A stretch of DNA of 64,000 nucleotides from JABAYQ01 sp049890095 (lineage in GTDB: Bacteria; Bacteroidota; Bacteroidia; Flavobacteriales; UBA7312): positions 1 to 64,000 of the forward strand of contig JBMHCD010000010.1 in NCBI GenBank assembly GCA_049890095.1, in the 5' to 3' direction. Positions within the stretch are counted from its first letter, which is position 1. The number at the start of each line of letters is the position of its first letter. The translations under genes were made by a program, and so were the position numbers. The notes beneath the pieces were generated by a model. The model saw nothing but the letters and a program-made list of their open reading frames with translations. It did no database searches and was not told the origin of the DNA. Below, piece by piece: positions 46,018 through 54,183 of the stretch.

Positions 46018-46058
46018 TTCAAAAAAAAACTCCCGACTATAAAATTAGTCAGGAGTTT
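46018..46058 (-). terminator. Terminator of the rplU-rpmA operon
   Basis: AAACTCC and GACTA (46027-46039) pair with TAGTC and GGAGTTT (46046-46058) with one C-A mismatch, loop TAAAAT. On the minus strand it is followed by a run of nine T residues. It lies 25 bases after the L27 stop. Confidence 0.85.
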
Positions 46059-46082
46059 ATTTTTTTTAACTATTGAGACAAA

Positions 46083-46343
46083 TTAGTTAACAAATGGGTC
46101 AACTGATACATAAGATTTATTGTTTCTTTTTTTGATAAATCTTACTGTCCCATCTTTTAGTGCAAAAAGAGTATGGTCTTTACCTATTCCTACATTTTCG
46201 CCTGGATGATGTTTTGTTCCTCTCTGACGAATAATAATATTTCCAGCAGTAGCTAATTGACCTCCATAGATTTTTACACCTAGTCGTTTACTTTCTGATT
46301 CTCTACCGTTTTTACTACTACCTACACCTTTTTTATGAGCCAT
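46083..46343 (-). CDS. rpmA: 50S ribosomal protein L27
   Basis: L27 sits at the peptidyl-transferase centre. The 86-residue protein shows MAHKKGVGSSKNGRESESKRLGVK, TAGNIIIRQRGTKHHPGENVGIG and HTLFALKDGTVRF. The N-terminus begins at AHKK directly after Met, so no cleavable extension is present as in Firmicutes. It follows rplU by 24 bases. Confidence 0.97.
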   Translation of the reverse strand: MAHKKGVGSSKNGRESESKRLGVKIYGGQLATAGNIIIRQRGTKHHPGENVGIGKDHTLFALKDGTVRFIKKRNNKSYVSVDPFVN

Positions 46344-46367
46344 GGTTGATTGTATTAAATGTTAATA

Positions 46368-46853
46368 TTATTCAGCTTTTTTGGTTGCTGTTTTTTTTGT
46401 TGTTGTTTTCTTTGGAGCGGCAGCTTTTTTGGTTGCTGTTGCTTTTTTAGTTGCTGTTGCTTTTTTAGCAGTAGAAGTTTTTTCTGCAGTTTTCTTAGGA
46501 GCAGCAGCTTTTTTGGCAGTAGCAGCTTTTTTAGCTCCGCCCTTTTCTACAATACTCTCAATTTGAAGCTTAGTAAAAGATTGTCTGTGACCATTTTTTA
46601 CTTTGTATCCTTTTCTTCTTTTCTTTTTAAAGACAATTACTTTGTCTCCTTTCATGTGGCCAAGCACTTTTGCAGTTACTTTTGCACCACTGATAACTGG
46701 GGCGCCAACATTAAATTTACCATCGTTTTCTATAAACATAACTTTGTCGAATTCTACTTTAGAACCCTCCTTGTTATCTAGACGATGAACAAAAATCTGT
46801 TGATCTTTTTCAATTTTGAATTGTTGCCCTGCTATTTCTACAATTGCGTACAT
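46368..46853 (-). CDS. rplU: 50S ribosomal protein L21 with lysine/alanine-rich C-terminal tail
   Basis: L21 binds 23S rRNA in the large subunit. The ATG at 46853 (MYAIVEIAGQQFKIE) gives 161 residues; the core ends near residue 105 with HRQSFTKLQIESI. The last 55 or so residues are a low-complexity AKK/ATKK/PKKT tail, as seen in many Bacteroidota L21 proteins. The tail is basic, probably disordered and RNA-binding (inference). A strong promoter lies upstream. Confidence 0.96.
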   Translation of the reverse strand: MYAIVEIAGQQFKIEKDQQIFVHRLDNKEGSKVEFDKVMFIENDGKFNVGAPVISGAKVTAKVLGHMKGDKVIVFKKKRRKGYKVKNGHRQSFTKLQIESIVEKGGAKKAATAKKAAAPKKTAEKTSTAKKATATKKATATKKAAAPKKTTTKKTATKKAE

Positions 46854-46894
46854 CAATACTTTGTTTTTAAATTACACTAATTTTAGTGGGCTGC

Positions 46895-46924
46895 AAATGT
46901 AATCAATTATCATTTATCAACAAA
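46895..46924 (-). promoter_or_regulatory. Promoter of rplU-rpmA (TTG, 19 bp, TACATTTG)
   Basis: On the minus strand TTG (46922-46924), a 19-base spacer and TACATTTG (46895-46902) form a textbook Bacteroidota promoter. Transcription would start near 46889. The leader of about 36 bases can form a small hairpin (CACTA with TAGTG, 46876-46889). Confidence 0.7.
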
Positions 46925-46959
46925 TATTAATTAAAAAATAATTATCCGTCGACTCGTCC

Positions 46960-47832
46960 TTATTTTTTATTTACTAAATAAATTCCTAAAAATATTATAC
47001 AAATTCCAATTATGTAGTTAATAGTAATTTGTTCGCCATCTATTATTCCCCAACCAACTGCAACAATAGGAATTAGGTAAGTTACTGATGAAGAAAATAT
47101 GGCAGAAGTTCTTTTTACTAGCTGATTAAATAAAATTAGAGCTATAGCAGTGCCGAAAATGGAAAGTATAGAAATGTAACCTAATGCAGACCATCCTTTT
47201 GTATGTGTGCTAAGAGTAAAAAAGAAATCGGTTTGTGTTAAGGCTATAATTGATGGAGGACCTACAAATAAAAATGCTAGTGCAGAAATGTCAATCGCTT
47301 TCATTTCTTGTAGATAATTTTTGATAGTATTGAGGCTAATTGCATAGCAAAGAGTAGCAATAACGACCAACCAAGAATGAGTTATGTTTTTAAGGTCAAG
47401 TCCTGAGCTACTGATAAGCCATGTTGCTCCAATAAGCCCTAAAATTATTCCAATCAAATTAGCTAATTTCCATTTTGATTTAAATACAAAAATGGCAATG
47501 ATAAAAGTAAATAGTGGTACTAATGAATTGAGAATTCCCACTAAAGAACTATCTAAAGTGGTTTGAGCTTTGCTAAAAAGAAAGGCGGGTATGCCATTTC
47601 CAAATAATGCAACCACTAAAAGTGGAATCCAATATTTTTTAGGGGTAGATTTTATTTTGTTCCAAACAAATGGAAAAAGTACTAAAAAGGCAATTGCCAA
47701 ACGTAACAAACCCAACTCAACGAAAGAGTAAACTTCTATCCCTCTTTTCATTAAAATAAACGAACTACCCCAAATTAAAGCCAACAAGACCATTAATCCA
47801 TAATTGATTAATTTTTGAGAATAATTTTTCAT
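46960..47832 (-). CDS. EamA-family drug/metabolite transporter
   Basis: This 290-residue inner-membrane permease has ten hydrophobic helices in two EamA halves; the first has ALIWGSSFILMKRG (about 17-30) and the second includes PIVAVGWGIIDGE near the end. Such proteins export metabolites or amino acids, but the substrate is not shown. The ATG at 47832 faces the HMA lipoprotein gene across 57 bp with overlapping promoters. Confidence 0.85.
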   Translation of the reverse strand: MKNYSQKLINYGLMVLLALIWGSSFILMKRGIEVYSFVELGLLRLAIAFLVLFPFVWNKIKSTPKKYWIPLLVVALFGNGIPAFLFSKAQTTLDSSLVGILNSLVPLFTFIIAIFVFKSKWKLANLIGIILGLIGATWLISSSGLDLKNITHSWLVVIATLCYAISLNTIKNYLQEMKAIDISALAFLFVGPPSIIALTQTDFFFTLSTHTKGWSALGYISILSIFGTAIALILFNQLVKRTSAIFSSSVTYLIPIVAVGWGIIDGEQITINYIIGICIIFLGIYLVNKK

Positions 47833-47848
47833 TTAATAATAATTTATG

Positions 47849-47856
47849 CAAAGATA
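47849..47856 (-). promoter_or_regulatory. Putative -7 element of the EamA gene
   Basis: TATCTTTG on the minus strand matches TAnnTTTG and lies 17 bases before the ATG at 47832. It is only seven bases from the divergent -7 element, so RNA polymerase can occupy one side at a time. Confidence 0.5.
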
Positions 47857-47862
47857 TGTTAC

Positions 47863-47870
47863 TATTTTTG
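47863..47870 (+). promoter_or_regulatory. Putative -7 element of the HMA lipoprotein-ctaA pair, within an inverted repeat
   Basis: TATTTTTG matches TAnnTTTG and lies 20 bases before the ATG at 47890. The arms GTTAC (47858-47862) and GTAAC (47870-47874) flank it, a possible operator. Confidence 0.5.
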
Positions 47871-47889
47871 TAACCAAACTATTTTAATA

Positions 47890-48261
47890 ATGAATAAATA
47901 CATAATTGGCTTAAGTTTTTTGTTTTCCGTTTTTGCATGTCAGAATGCAACCGAAGATAAAAAAGAATATGTTCAGATTGTAAATGCAGATGCTACTGCA
48001 GTAATGAAAATTGATGGAATGATGTGTCAAAAGGGTTGTGCAAGCTATTTGAGCGATAATTTATCGCAAATAGAAGGTGTTGCTAGCTGTGAGGTACGTC
48101 TTTCCGATTCCACTGCTGTTGTAAGTTATGACAATAGTCTTACCAACGAAATGGTTTTTATAGACTATATCAATTCTGTAAAAGATAGTGCTTATCTTGT
48201 TACTATGGTAGATGTAGAATTGATTAAAGATATCAAAAAAGAAAAAATTCAAATGCACTAA
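47890..48261 (+). CDS. Heavy-metal-associated (HMA) domain lipoprotein
   Basis: The ATG at 47890 gives 123 residues: a lipoprotein signal with lipobox VFAC (Cys17) and an HMA domain (about 38-105). Its metal site reads GMMCQKGC, a CxxxC in place of the usual CxxC, plus a third nearby Cys in VASCEV. Copper or zinc binding is expected. An earlier in-frame start at 47815 would add an implausible leader. The gene ends three bases before ctaA, so it is probably a copper handler for the terminal oxidase (inference). Confidence 0.82.
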   Translation: MNKYIIGLSFLFSVFACQNATEDKKEYVQIVNADATAVMKIDGMMCQKGCASYLSDNLSQIEGVASCEVRLSDSTAVVSYDNSLTNEMVFIDYINSVKDSAYLVTMVDVELIKDIKKEKIQMH

Positions 48262-48264
48262 TTG

Positions 48265-49290
48265 ATGAAACCACACGATTTTTCAAAATTATTTGTCCGC
48301 TTTAATTGGTGGGTGTTGGTTTTTATCTATCTGGTGGTTATTGCTGGTAGTTTTGTCCGAATTACTGGTAGTGGTATGGGATGTCCCGACTGGCCAAAAT
48401 GTTTTGGTCAGTGGGTTCCTCCAACTGAATTAAGTCAGCTTCCTGAAAATTATAAGGATGTTTTTTTACAAAAAAGGCTTAAAAAAATAGAAAACTTTAG
48501 CGGGCTTATTTCGTCTATAGGAATGGATGAAACTGCTCAACAAATTCTTGCAGACCCTGATTTACAAAAAGAAGAATCGTTTAATGTTCGTAAAACGTGG
48601 ACCGAATACATTAATAGATTATTTGGCTTTTTTGCCGGAAATGGATTGCTCCTGATTTTCTTTTGGGTGTTATTGTTTTATCGAAAACACAAAGCATTAT
48701 TAGCCATTAGCTTTTTTAATCTGATATTTATTGCTTTTCAAGGATGGTTTGGTTCTATTGTTGTAGCTTCTAATTTAGTTCCGTGGACTATTACGGTACA
48801 TTTATTTTTTGCTCTATTAATTATTTCCATACAAATTTATATACTCCGCCTTATTAGTCCTTCACAGTCCAAAAATTTGTTGTTGAATAAACAAATGGTT
48901 TATGTTATTTGGCTTTGTAGTATAATTACTTTGGTACAAATGTTCTTAGGTACTCAAGTAAGAGAAGCAATAGACGAACTCGGCAGAATGGGCATTGGAA
49001 GAGAGCAGTGGACCGAAATGCTTGGATTATCCTTTTTTATTCATCGAAGTTTTTCTTGGTTAGTACTGATTCTATTACTTTGGCTAGGTTATAAGAATGA
49101 AAAAAGTTTTAAATACCCAACCATACGATGGGCCATAATTATTTTAATTATTGAACTTCTTTCGGGAGTATTATTAGCTCATTTCAATATGCCCGCATTA
49201 GTTCAAACAGCTCATTTAATTTTTGCTACTATTATTTTGGGAATTCTTACGATGTTAGTGTTTCGAGTTCGAATTACGAAGCCTGTCTGA
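48265..49290 (+). CDS. ctaA: Heme A synthase (COX15/CtaA family)
   Basis: CtaA oxidises heme O to heme A for cytochrome oxidase. The 341-residue protein has eight hydrophobic helices, an N-terminal GSGMGCPDWPKCFG (about 32-45), four conserved heme histidines in matching positions (for example TVHLFFALLI, FFIHRSFSW, AHLIFATIIL) and the extracytoplasmic loop with WTEYI. The ATG at 48265 is preferred over the TTG one codon earlier. Its 3' end overlaps the convergent pseudogene tail by 36 bases. Confidence 0.92.
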   Translation: MKPHDFSKLFVRFNWWVLVFIYLVVIAGSFVRITGSGMGCPDWPKCFGQWVPPTELSQLPENYKDVFLQKRLKKIENFSGLISSIGMDETAQQILADPDLQKEESFNVRKTWTEYINRLFGFFAGNGLLLIFFWVLLFYRKHKALLAISFFNLIFIAFQGWFGSIVVASNLVPWTITVHLFFALLIISIQIYILRLISPSQSKNLLLNKQMVYVIWLCSIITLVQMFLGTQVREAIDELGRMGIGREQWTEMLGLSFFIHRSFSWLVLILLLWLGYKNEKSFKYPTIRWAIIILIIELLSGVLLAHFNMPALVQTAHLIFATIILGILTMLVFRVRITKPV

Positions 49291-50512
49291 TTCTTTTTCG
49301 AGAATTTCTATTCTCTTATTGAGCTCAAAAATGTGAAGGTATAATTCTTCAATTTTTTCTAAATTTATTTCGGTAGCACGATTAACAATTATTCCCCCTT
49401 GTTTTTGTATTTCTTTGGCAAAAGGAACGCCAGGCAAATGTTTGTGTTTTTTTATAAATTGTTCTATTTTTTCTAGTTTTTCAAAAGTATATTCGGGCTT
49501 TAGAATGCTCTCGCCGTTATAGTATTTTTCGAAAACATAATCGGGGGTTAATGCTTCCGGTTGCTAAAATATTACCACTAACTTCTAACTTTTCACTGGG
49601 ATTTGTTCCTATACCTACTCGCCCTAAAGAATCAACAATAAAATCTCCTTCGTATTCATTTTTTTCAAATAAACGAAATTCACCCATTCTCACGTAGCCA
49701 TCACTTTGAACCCATCCAGAAGCACTAAGATATTCTTGGATTGTTATTATAAACAATCGATAATATTGGTAAGCTGTTGTTTGTGAGTTTAATGTATAGT
49801 CCCGAACAGTCCAGTTGTTTAGTGTGAAGTCATCCACTTCATGAAGATCAACCCAGTTAATATCATCGTTTGATCCTTGAAAAAACCAATCAATTGGTGG
49901 GTTAGAAGGCGTTTCTAATCGATATCTATTGATAATTCTAGCTGTATCAAGAGTAAGTTTTATCCAATAAGAGTAATCGCCACTATTAGTTAAGTATAAG
50001 GTTTCGGATTGCCAGAAGCTATTTGGATTACCATCTATGATATTTTCCACGTTATTACCGGTGTTTGTAGAAGCTGTTGCTTTGAGGATACTATTTTCAA
50101 CTATGGTATCATTTGAATTGACATGAAAAAAAAAACTCTGGTTCTTCAATATTTATTCCAATATTTCCATCATTTTTTATTATCATTCTCAGTGAATCAT
50201 TGGTGTTAAACTTTAGATCTTGATTATTAGTGGTGCCGATAAAATCATTGTTGTTTGCAATATTTCCGTCCGATTTCCAATATTTAGACCAATTATTTCC
50301 ATTGTATTGAAAAATACAATTTTCAGAAACTACAAAAACTAAATTACCATCTATTGGAGAGCTAATATTATTCATTGCATTGACATCGGTAACACTATGA
50401 ATATTTACTAGTTCTGACCCTGTTTGTGCTTGGGAAAAAAAAGGACAAAAAAATAATATTATTAATACTAAAATACAACGGTTTGCGTTAAATATGTAGG
50501 TATGTAGTACAT
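49255..50512 (-). pseudogene. Frameshifted secreted surface/tail-fibre-like protein with discoidin domain
   Basis: Three reading frames on the minus strand make one protein if two single-base insertions are removed. N-terminal part: signal (FFSQAQ) and TGSELVNIHSVTDVNAMN. Middle: a discoidin-like (F5/8 type C) domain (NVENIIDGNPNSFWQ ... MGEFRLFE). End: GRVGIGTNPSEKLEVSGN, NPDYVFEKYYNGES and HLPGVPFAKE, a tail-fibre-type C-terminus with a coiled coil. The breaks are at a run of ten A (50126-50135) and a run of five G (49543-49547), each one base too long. No standard start codon is in frame with the signal peptide; the nearest ATG (50512) is in another frame. It may be decayed, phase-variable or a sequencing error. 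Confidence 0.75.
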
Positions 50513-50550
50513 ATTAGTAATTTTTTCAATGGTTCAGTTCAAATATAAAA

Positions 50551-50580
50551 AAAAACGCCAGTATTCTGGCGTTTTTTTGT
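50551..50580 (-). terminator. Terminator of groES-groEL
   Basis: AACGCCAG (50554-50561) pairs perfectly with CTGGCGTT (50566-50573) around the loop TATT, followed by a long T run on the minus strand. It lies 27 bases after the groL stop. Confidence 0.88.
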
Positions 50581-50606
50581 TTTGGGATTAATTGTACTTG
50601 GAATTA

Positions 50607-52241
50607 TTACATCATTCCTGGCATTCCGCCACCACCTCCCATTGGAGGCATAGCTGGGCTTTCTTCCGGAATATCAGCCAATACACATTCTGTTGTTAGG
50701 AACATACCTGCTACAGAAGCAGCATTTTCTAATGCAACACGAGTTACCTTAGTTGGGTCAATGATTCCTGCCTCAAACATGTTTTCAAATACTTCTTTTT
50801 TGGCATTATAGCCAAAATCATCTTTTCCTTCTTTTACTTTAGCAACTACTACAGAACCTTCGCTACCAGCATTGGCAACAATTTGTCTTAATGGCTCTTC
50901 TATAGCTCTTGTAATAATTTGGATACCGGTAGTTTCGTCGGCATTGTCACCTTCTAATTCTAAAAGAGCGTTGGTAGCTCTTACTAGAGCAACACCACCA
51001 CCAGGGATTATACCTTCTTCCACTGCAGCTCTGGTAGCATGGAGAGCATCGTCTACACGATCTTTTTTCTCTTTCATTTCTACTTCAGATGCAGCTCCTA
51101 CATAAAGCACAGCAACTCCTCCAGCTAATTTAGCCAAACGTTCTTGTAGCTTTTCTCTATCATAGTCAGAAGTGGTTGTTTCTATTTGTGCTTTAATTTG
51201 GTTTACTCTAGCACTAATATTCTCTTTGTCACCAGCACCGTTTACGATGGTAGTATTGTCTTTGTCAATGCTTACTTTTTCTGCAGTTCCTAACATTTCT
51301 AGAGTAGCATTTTCTAGTTTAAACCCTCGTTCTTCCGAAATAAGAGTTGCACCAGTTAATACAGCAATATCTTCTAACATTGCTTTTCTTCTATCGCCAA
51401 ATCCTGGAGCTTTAACAGCAGCTATCTTAAGAGCACCACGCATTTTGTTTACTACTAAAGTAGCAAGCGCTTCGCCATCTACATCCTCAGCAATAATAAG
51501 CAATGGTTTGCCCGATTGTGCAGCAGGTTCTAGTATAGGCAGAAGATCCTTCATGTTCGATATTTTCTTATCGTAAAGTAAAATAAGAGGGCTTTCTAAG
51601 TCGGCCAACATCTTGTCTGCATTAGTAACAAAATATGGAGATAAATACCCTCTGTCGAATTGCATTCCTTCTACTACCTCAACATACGTTTCAGTACCTT
51701 TTGCTTCTTCTACAGTAATGACTCCTTCTTTTTTTACCTTATCCATAGCCTCAGCAATTAGCGTGCCTATGGTATTGTCGTTGTTTGCAGAAATAGCTCC
51801 TACTTGTTGAATTTTTTCGATACTATCGCCAACTTCCTGCGATTGATCTTTTAGCTGAGCAATAATAGTTTGTACTGCTTTGTCAATTCCTTTTTTAAGA
51901 TCCATTGGATTAGCTCCAGCAGCAACATTCTTTAATCCGTTTGCTATAATTGCTTGAGCCAATACAGTAGCAGTAGTAGTCCCATCACCAGCAATATCGG
52001 CAGTTTTAGCAGCAACTTCCTTTACCATTTGAGCGCCCATATTTTCGATAGTATCTTCTAAATCGATTTCTTTGGCAACCGATACCCCATCTTTGGTAAT
52101 GGTTGGTCCGCCAAATTTTTTGTCTATAACTACATTTCTTCCTTGAGGTCCAAGCGTAACTTTTACCGCATTAGCTAGAGCATCTACTCCTCTTTTTAGA
52201 GCATCTCTTGCTTCTATATCAAATTTAATTTCTTTTGCCAT
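50607..52241 (-). CDS. groL: Chaperonin GroEL
   Basis: GroEL is the 60-kDa folding chamber. The 544-residue protein has KFDIEARDALKRGVDALANAVKVTLGPQGRNVV at the N-terminus, the ATP motif GDGTTTATVLAQ (about 86-97) and the GGMPGMM tail typical of group I chaperonins. Complete, and 10 bases after groS. Confidence 0.98.
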   Translation of the reverse strand: MAKEIKFDIEARDALKRGVDALANAVKVTLGPQGRNVVIDKKFGGPTITKDGVSVAKEIDLEDTIENMGAQMVKEVAAKTADIAGDGTTTATVLAQAIIANGLKNVAAGANPMDLKKGIDKAVQTIIAQLKDQSQEVGDSIEKIQQVGAISANNDNTIGTLIAEAMDKVKKEGVITVEEAKGTETYVEVVEGMQFDRGYLSPYFVTNADKMLADLESPLILLYDKKISNMKDLLPILEPAAQSGKPLLIIAEDVDGEALATLVVNKMRGALKIAAVKAPGFGDRRKAMLEDIAVLTGATLISEERGFKLENATLEMLGTAEKVSIDKDNTTIVNGAGDKENISARVNQIKAQIETTTSDYDREKLQERLAKLAGGVAVLYVGAASEVEMKEKKDRVDDALHATRAAVEEGIIPGGGVALVRATNALLELEGDNADETTGIQIITRAIEEPLRQIVANAGSEGSVVVAKVKEGKDDFGYNAKKEVFENMFEAGIIDPTKVTRVALENAASVAGMFLTTECVLADIPEESPAMPPMGGGGGMPGMM

Positions 52242-52251
52242 GATTTATTTT

Positions 52252-52521
52252 TTAAATGATTGCAAGGACGTCAGATTCACGCATAATTAAATAATCTTGT
52301 CCTTCTAATTTAAGTTCTGTTCCAGAATATTTTCCATATAAAATAGTATCGCCAACTTTTACAGTAAGTGGTTCGTCCACTTTTCCATTACCAACAGCAA
52401 CGATAGTTCCTTTCTGTGGTTTTTCTTGTGCTGTGTCAGGAATAATTATTCCAGAAGCTGTTTTTGTTTCTGCCTGAGCTGGTTGAACCAGTACTCTATC
52501 GGCAAGTGGTTTAATGTTCAT
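52252..52521 (-). CDS. groS: Co-chaperonin GroES
   Basis: GroES caps the GroEL chamber. The 89-residue protein begins MNIKPLADRVLVQPAQAETK and has the mobile loop (TKTASGIIIPDTAQEKPQKG region) and GDTILYGKYSGTE. The operon is groS-groL. A 16-bp palindrome lies 32 bases upstream of the ATG. Confidence 0.97.
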   Translation of the reverse strand: MNIKPLADRVLVQPAQAETKTASGIIIPDTAQEKPQKGTIVAVGNGKVDEPLTVKVGDTILYGKYSGTELKLEGQDYLIMRESDVLAII

Positions 52522-52552
52522 TGCGTATCTTTTTTATTGATTAACTAAAAAA

Positions 52553-52568
52553 ACTTTATGCATAAAGT
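52553..52568. promoter_or_regulatory. 16-bp palindrome upstream of groES
   Basis: ACTTTATGCATAAAGT is a perfect palindrome in the 131-bp gap between secG and groES. It could be a weak terminator for secG (T run follows on the minus strand) or an operator for heat-shock control. No CIRCE element is present. Confidence 0.4.
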
Positions 52569-52652
52569 ATGCCATAAAGCTTTTAATGATTATACTATGA
52601 CTTTTTTTCAGTTTTTATTAATCTAAGACATAAAAACAAGAAAAGTTGTCAG

Positions 52653-52988
52653 TTATTCTTCTTCAGGAGTGTCTAAACTTGGTAAATCAGGAATTGCCTG
52701 TGTTGGTATTACAGCTTCGTCAATTTGCTCTTGAGCCTTCGACTGATTCGAAACACCTATCTCATTTCTTGGAATAGCAAAGTTAGAGATTAGGGTTAAA
52801 ACCAATAAAGTGATGGCTAAGTACCAAGTTGCTTTTTCAAGAAAATCGGCCGTTTTTTTAACACCCATTACCTGATTACCTCCTCCAAAGGTAGCCGAAA
52901 GACCTCCTCCTTTAGGGTTTTGTACTAGTACCACAAGTACAAGTAGTACACAAGTAATAACGATTAAAATGGAAAATATTAAGTACAT
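52653..52988 (-). CDS. secG: Preprotein translocase subunit SecG
   Basis: SecG is the small membrane subunit of the SecYEG channel. The 111-residue protein has two hydrophobic helices, with VVLVQNPKGGGLSATFGGGNQVMGVKKTADFLEKATW between them, the family signature, and an acidic tail longer than in E. coli. It follows the TPR gene by two bases. Confidence 0.93.
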   Translation of the reverse strand: MYLIFSILIVITCVLLVLVVLVQNPKGGGLSATFGGGNQVMGVKKTADFLEKATWYLAITLLVLTLISNFAIPRNEIGVSNQSKAQEQIDEAVIPTQAIPDLPSLDTPEEE

Positions 52989-52990
52989 AA

Positions 52991-53692
52991 TTATTTATTT
53001 TTTATCAGCTTATTGATTAGTTCAATTTGGCTTGCAAATAAAGAACTTTTTTGGGGATATTTCAAGCTAAGTTCTAAATATGCTTTTTTTGCCTTTTCAT
53101 ATTGCTCTTGCTCGAGATAAACTTTTGCTAGAGTCTCAGTAATAAAAGAAGTATTTTCTCTGACGCTGTTTTTTGCTTGTGCAGAAGCAGAGTAAAAGCT
53201 TTCTTTTTTAGCTTCTATTTTTGGGTTTTGCTCTATAAATTGTTCTATTAACTGCAGCTGTTTGTCTAGTTTTTTAGTTGGTTGTTTAATCTTTTTAGAA
53301 GTAGAAAGTTTAAGCCATTCATCAAAAGTATGCATTTCGGTTTCTTTGAACTCTATGGCTTCACCAATTTTTAGTTGCTCTTTTACTGTAAGAGCAGATT
53401 TTTGGATTTCTTTTTTTTGTTTTGCAACTACTTTAACTTTATTTTCAGAGCTATATTTCTTGCTAATGAGATCAAAAAGTCTACTTCTGTCACCACAATG
53501 AGTAGCAGTTATTTTAAGTTGATTATTAAATAAAATACTATTGCAGTTAGAAAGAGCTTTGCTATAAAGCATGTGAGTAGTAGAGCAATATGGATACATT
53601 TCTAGTATGCTCTTAATATCGTTCAAATCTTCAGCTTTTAATACTGAAGGGTCATTAACCCATTTATTATATGTTTCTTTAGAAATTACCAA
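52991..53692 (-). CDS. TPR-like protein of the lptE-secG cluster
   Basis: This 233-residue protein starts at a TTG (53692) seven bases inside the lptE end. The N-terminal helical domain contains NDIKSILEMYPYCSTTHMLYSKAL, and the C-terminus has a single TPR-like repeat (ETLAKVYLEQEQYEKAKKAYLELSLKYPQ). No enzyme motif is visible. The conserved position between lptE and secG in flavobacteria, from memory, suggests a helper of envelope export, but the function is unknown. Confidence 0.75.
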   Translation of the reverse strand: MVISKETYNKWVNDPSVLKAEDLNDIKSILEMYPYCSTTHMLYSKALSNCNSILFNNQLKITATHCGDRSRLFDLISKKYSSENKVKVVAKQKKEIQKSALTVKEQLKIGEAIEFKETEMHTFDEWLKLSTSKKIKQPTKKLDKQLQLIEQFIEQNPKIEAKKESFYSASAQAKNSVRENTSFITETLAKVYLEQEQYEKAKKAYLELSLKYPQKSSLFASQIELINKLIKNK

Positions 53693-54183
53693 TTTGCTAA
53701 GGCTTTGTTAAAAATATCATCTACAAGTTCTTCTATAATTTCTTCCATCAGTTGATCTTCAATTTGAGATAAGTTAGCATTACTATCGTAATCTCTATAT
53801 CTTGAAAAATTACTGTGATAATTGAATTCTTCATCTAATTGGTTGGTGTATTTTACTTTTACGCCAATTTTTAGTCTGTTTTGTGCAGCAGTTTCGTCCG
53901 AACGAATGGCTATAGGCTTTATGGAATAGGAGCTGATTGTACCTTCAAAAATTAAATCGCCGTTTGTATTAATTATGGATAAATTAGTCTGATCATTAAA
54001 ACGGTCTTTTAATACTTCGGTCAGATTATTACTTAATGAAGGCGGTGATGATGCGGTATTGTTTTCAAAATTTTCAATGCTTACGCTTGTAATATCTTTA
54101 GAAATGGAGGCTCCTGTAAAGGAGTAAATGCCACACGAAAGGAAACCAGAAATAAGTAGTAAAATTAGAATGCCTTTTTTCAC
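53686..54183 (-). CDS. lptE: LPS assembly lipoprotein LptE
   Basis: LptE plugs the LptD barrel that inserts LPS into the outer membrane. The 165-residue protein has lipobox FLSC (Cys17), then the Bacteroidota LptE pattern GIYSFTGASISKDITSVSIENFENNT, with LTEVLKDRFNDQTNL in the middle. It starts with GTG at 54183, overlapping the sigma-54 activator stop (GTGA). With lptC at 18.7 kb it shows an LPS export chain in this genome. Confidence 0.9.
   Translation of the reverse strand: MKKGILILLLISGFLSCGIYSFTGASISKDITSVSIENFENNTASSPPSLSNNLTEVLKDRFNDQTNLSIINTNGDLIFEGTISSYSIKPIAIRSDETAAQNRLKIGVKVKYTNQLDEEFNYHSNFSRYRDYDSNANLSQIEDQLMEEIIEELVDDIFNKALANW

Noticed and set aside
46359..46781. Cys/Phe/Ser-rich plus-strand frame
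   Set aside because: It is antisense to the lysine/alanine tail of L21; composition comes from the AAA/GCN codons on the other strand.
49255..49437. Small independent gene after ctaA
   Set aside because: It continues the broken surface protein after a one-base frameshift, with the expected tail-fibre C-terminus.
51172..51576. Long plus-strand frame within groEL
   Set aside because: Antisense to a well-conserved groEL region; no family resemblance.
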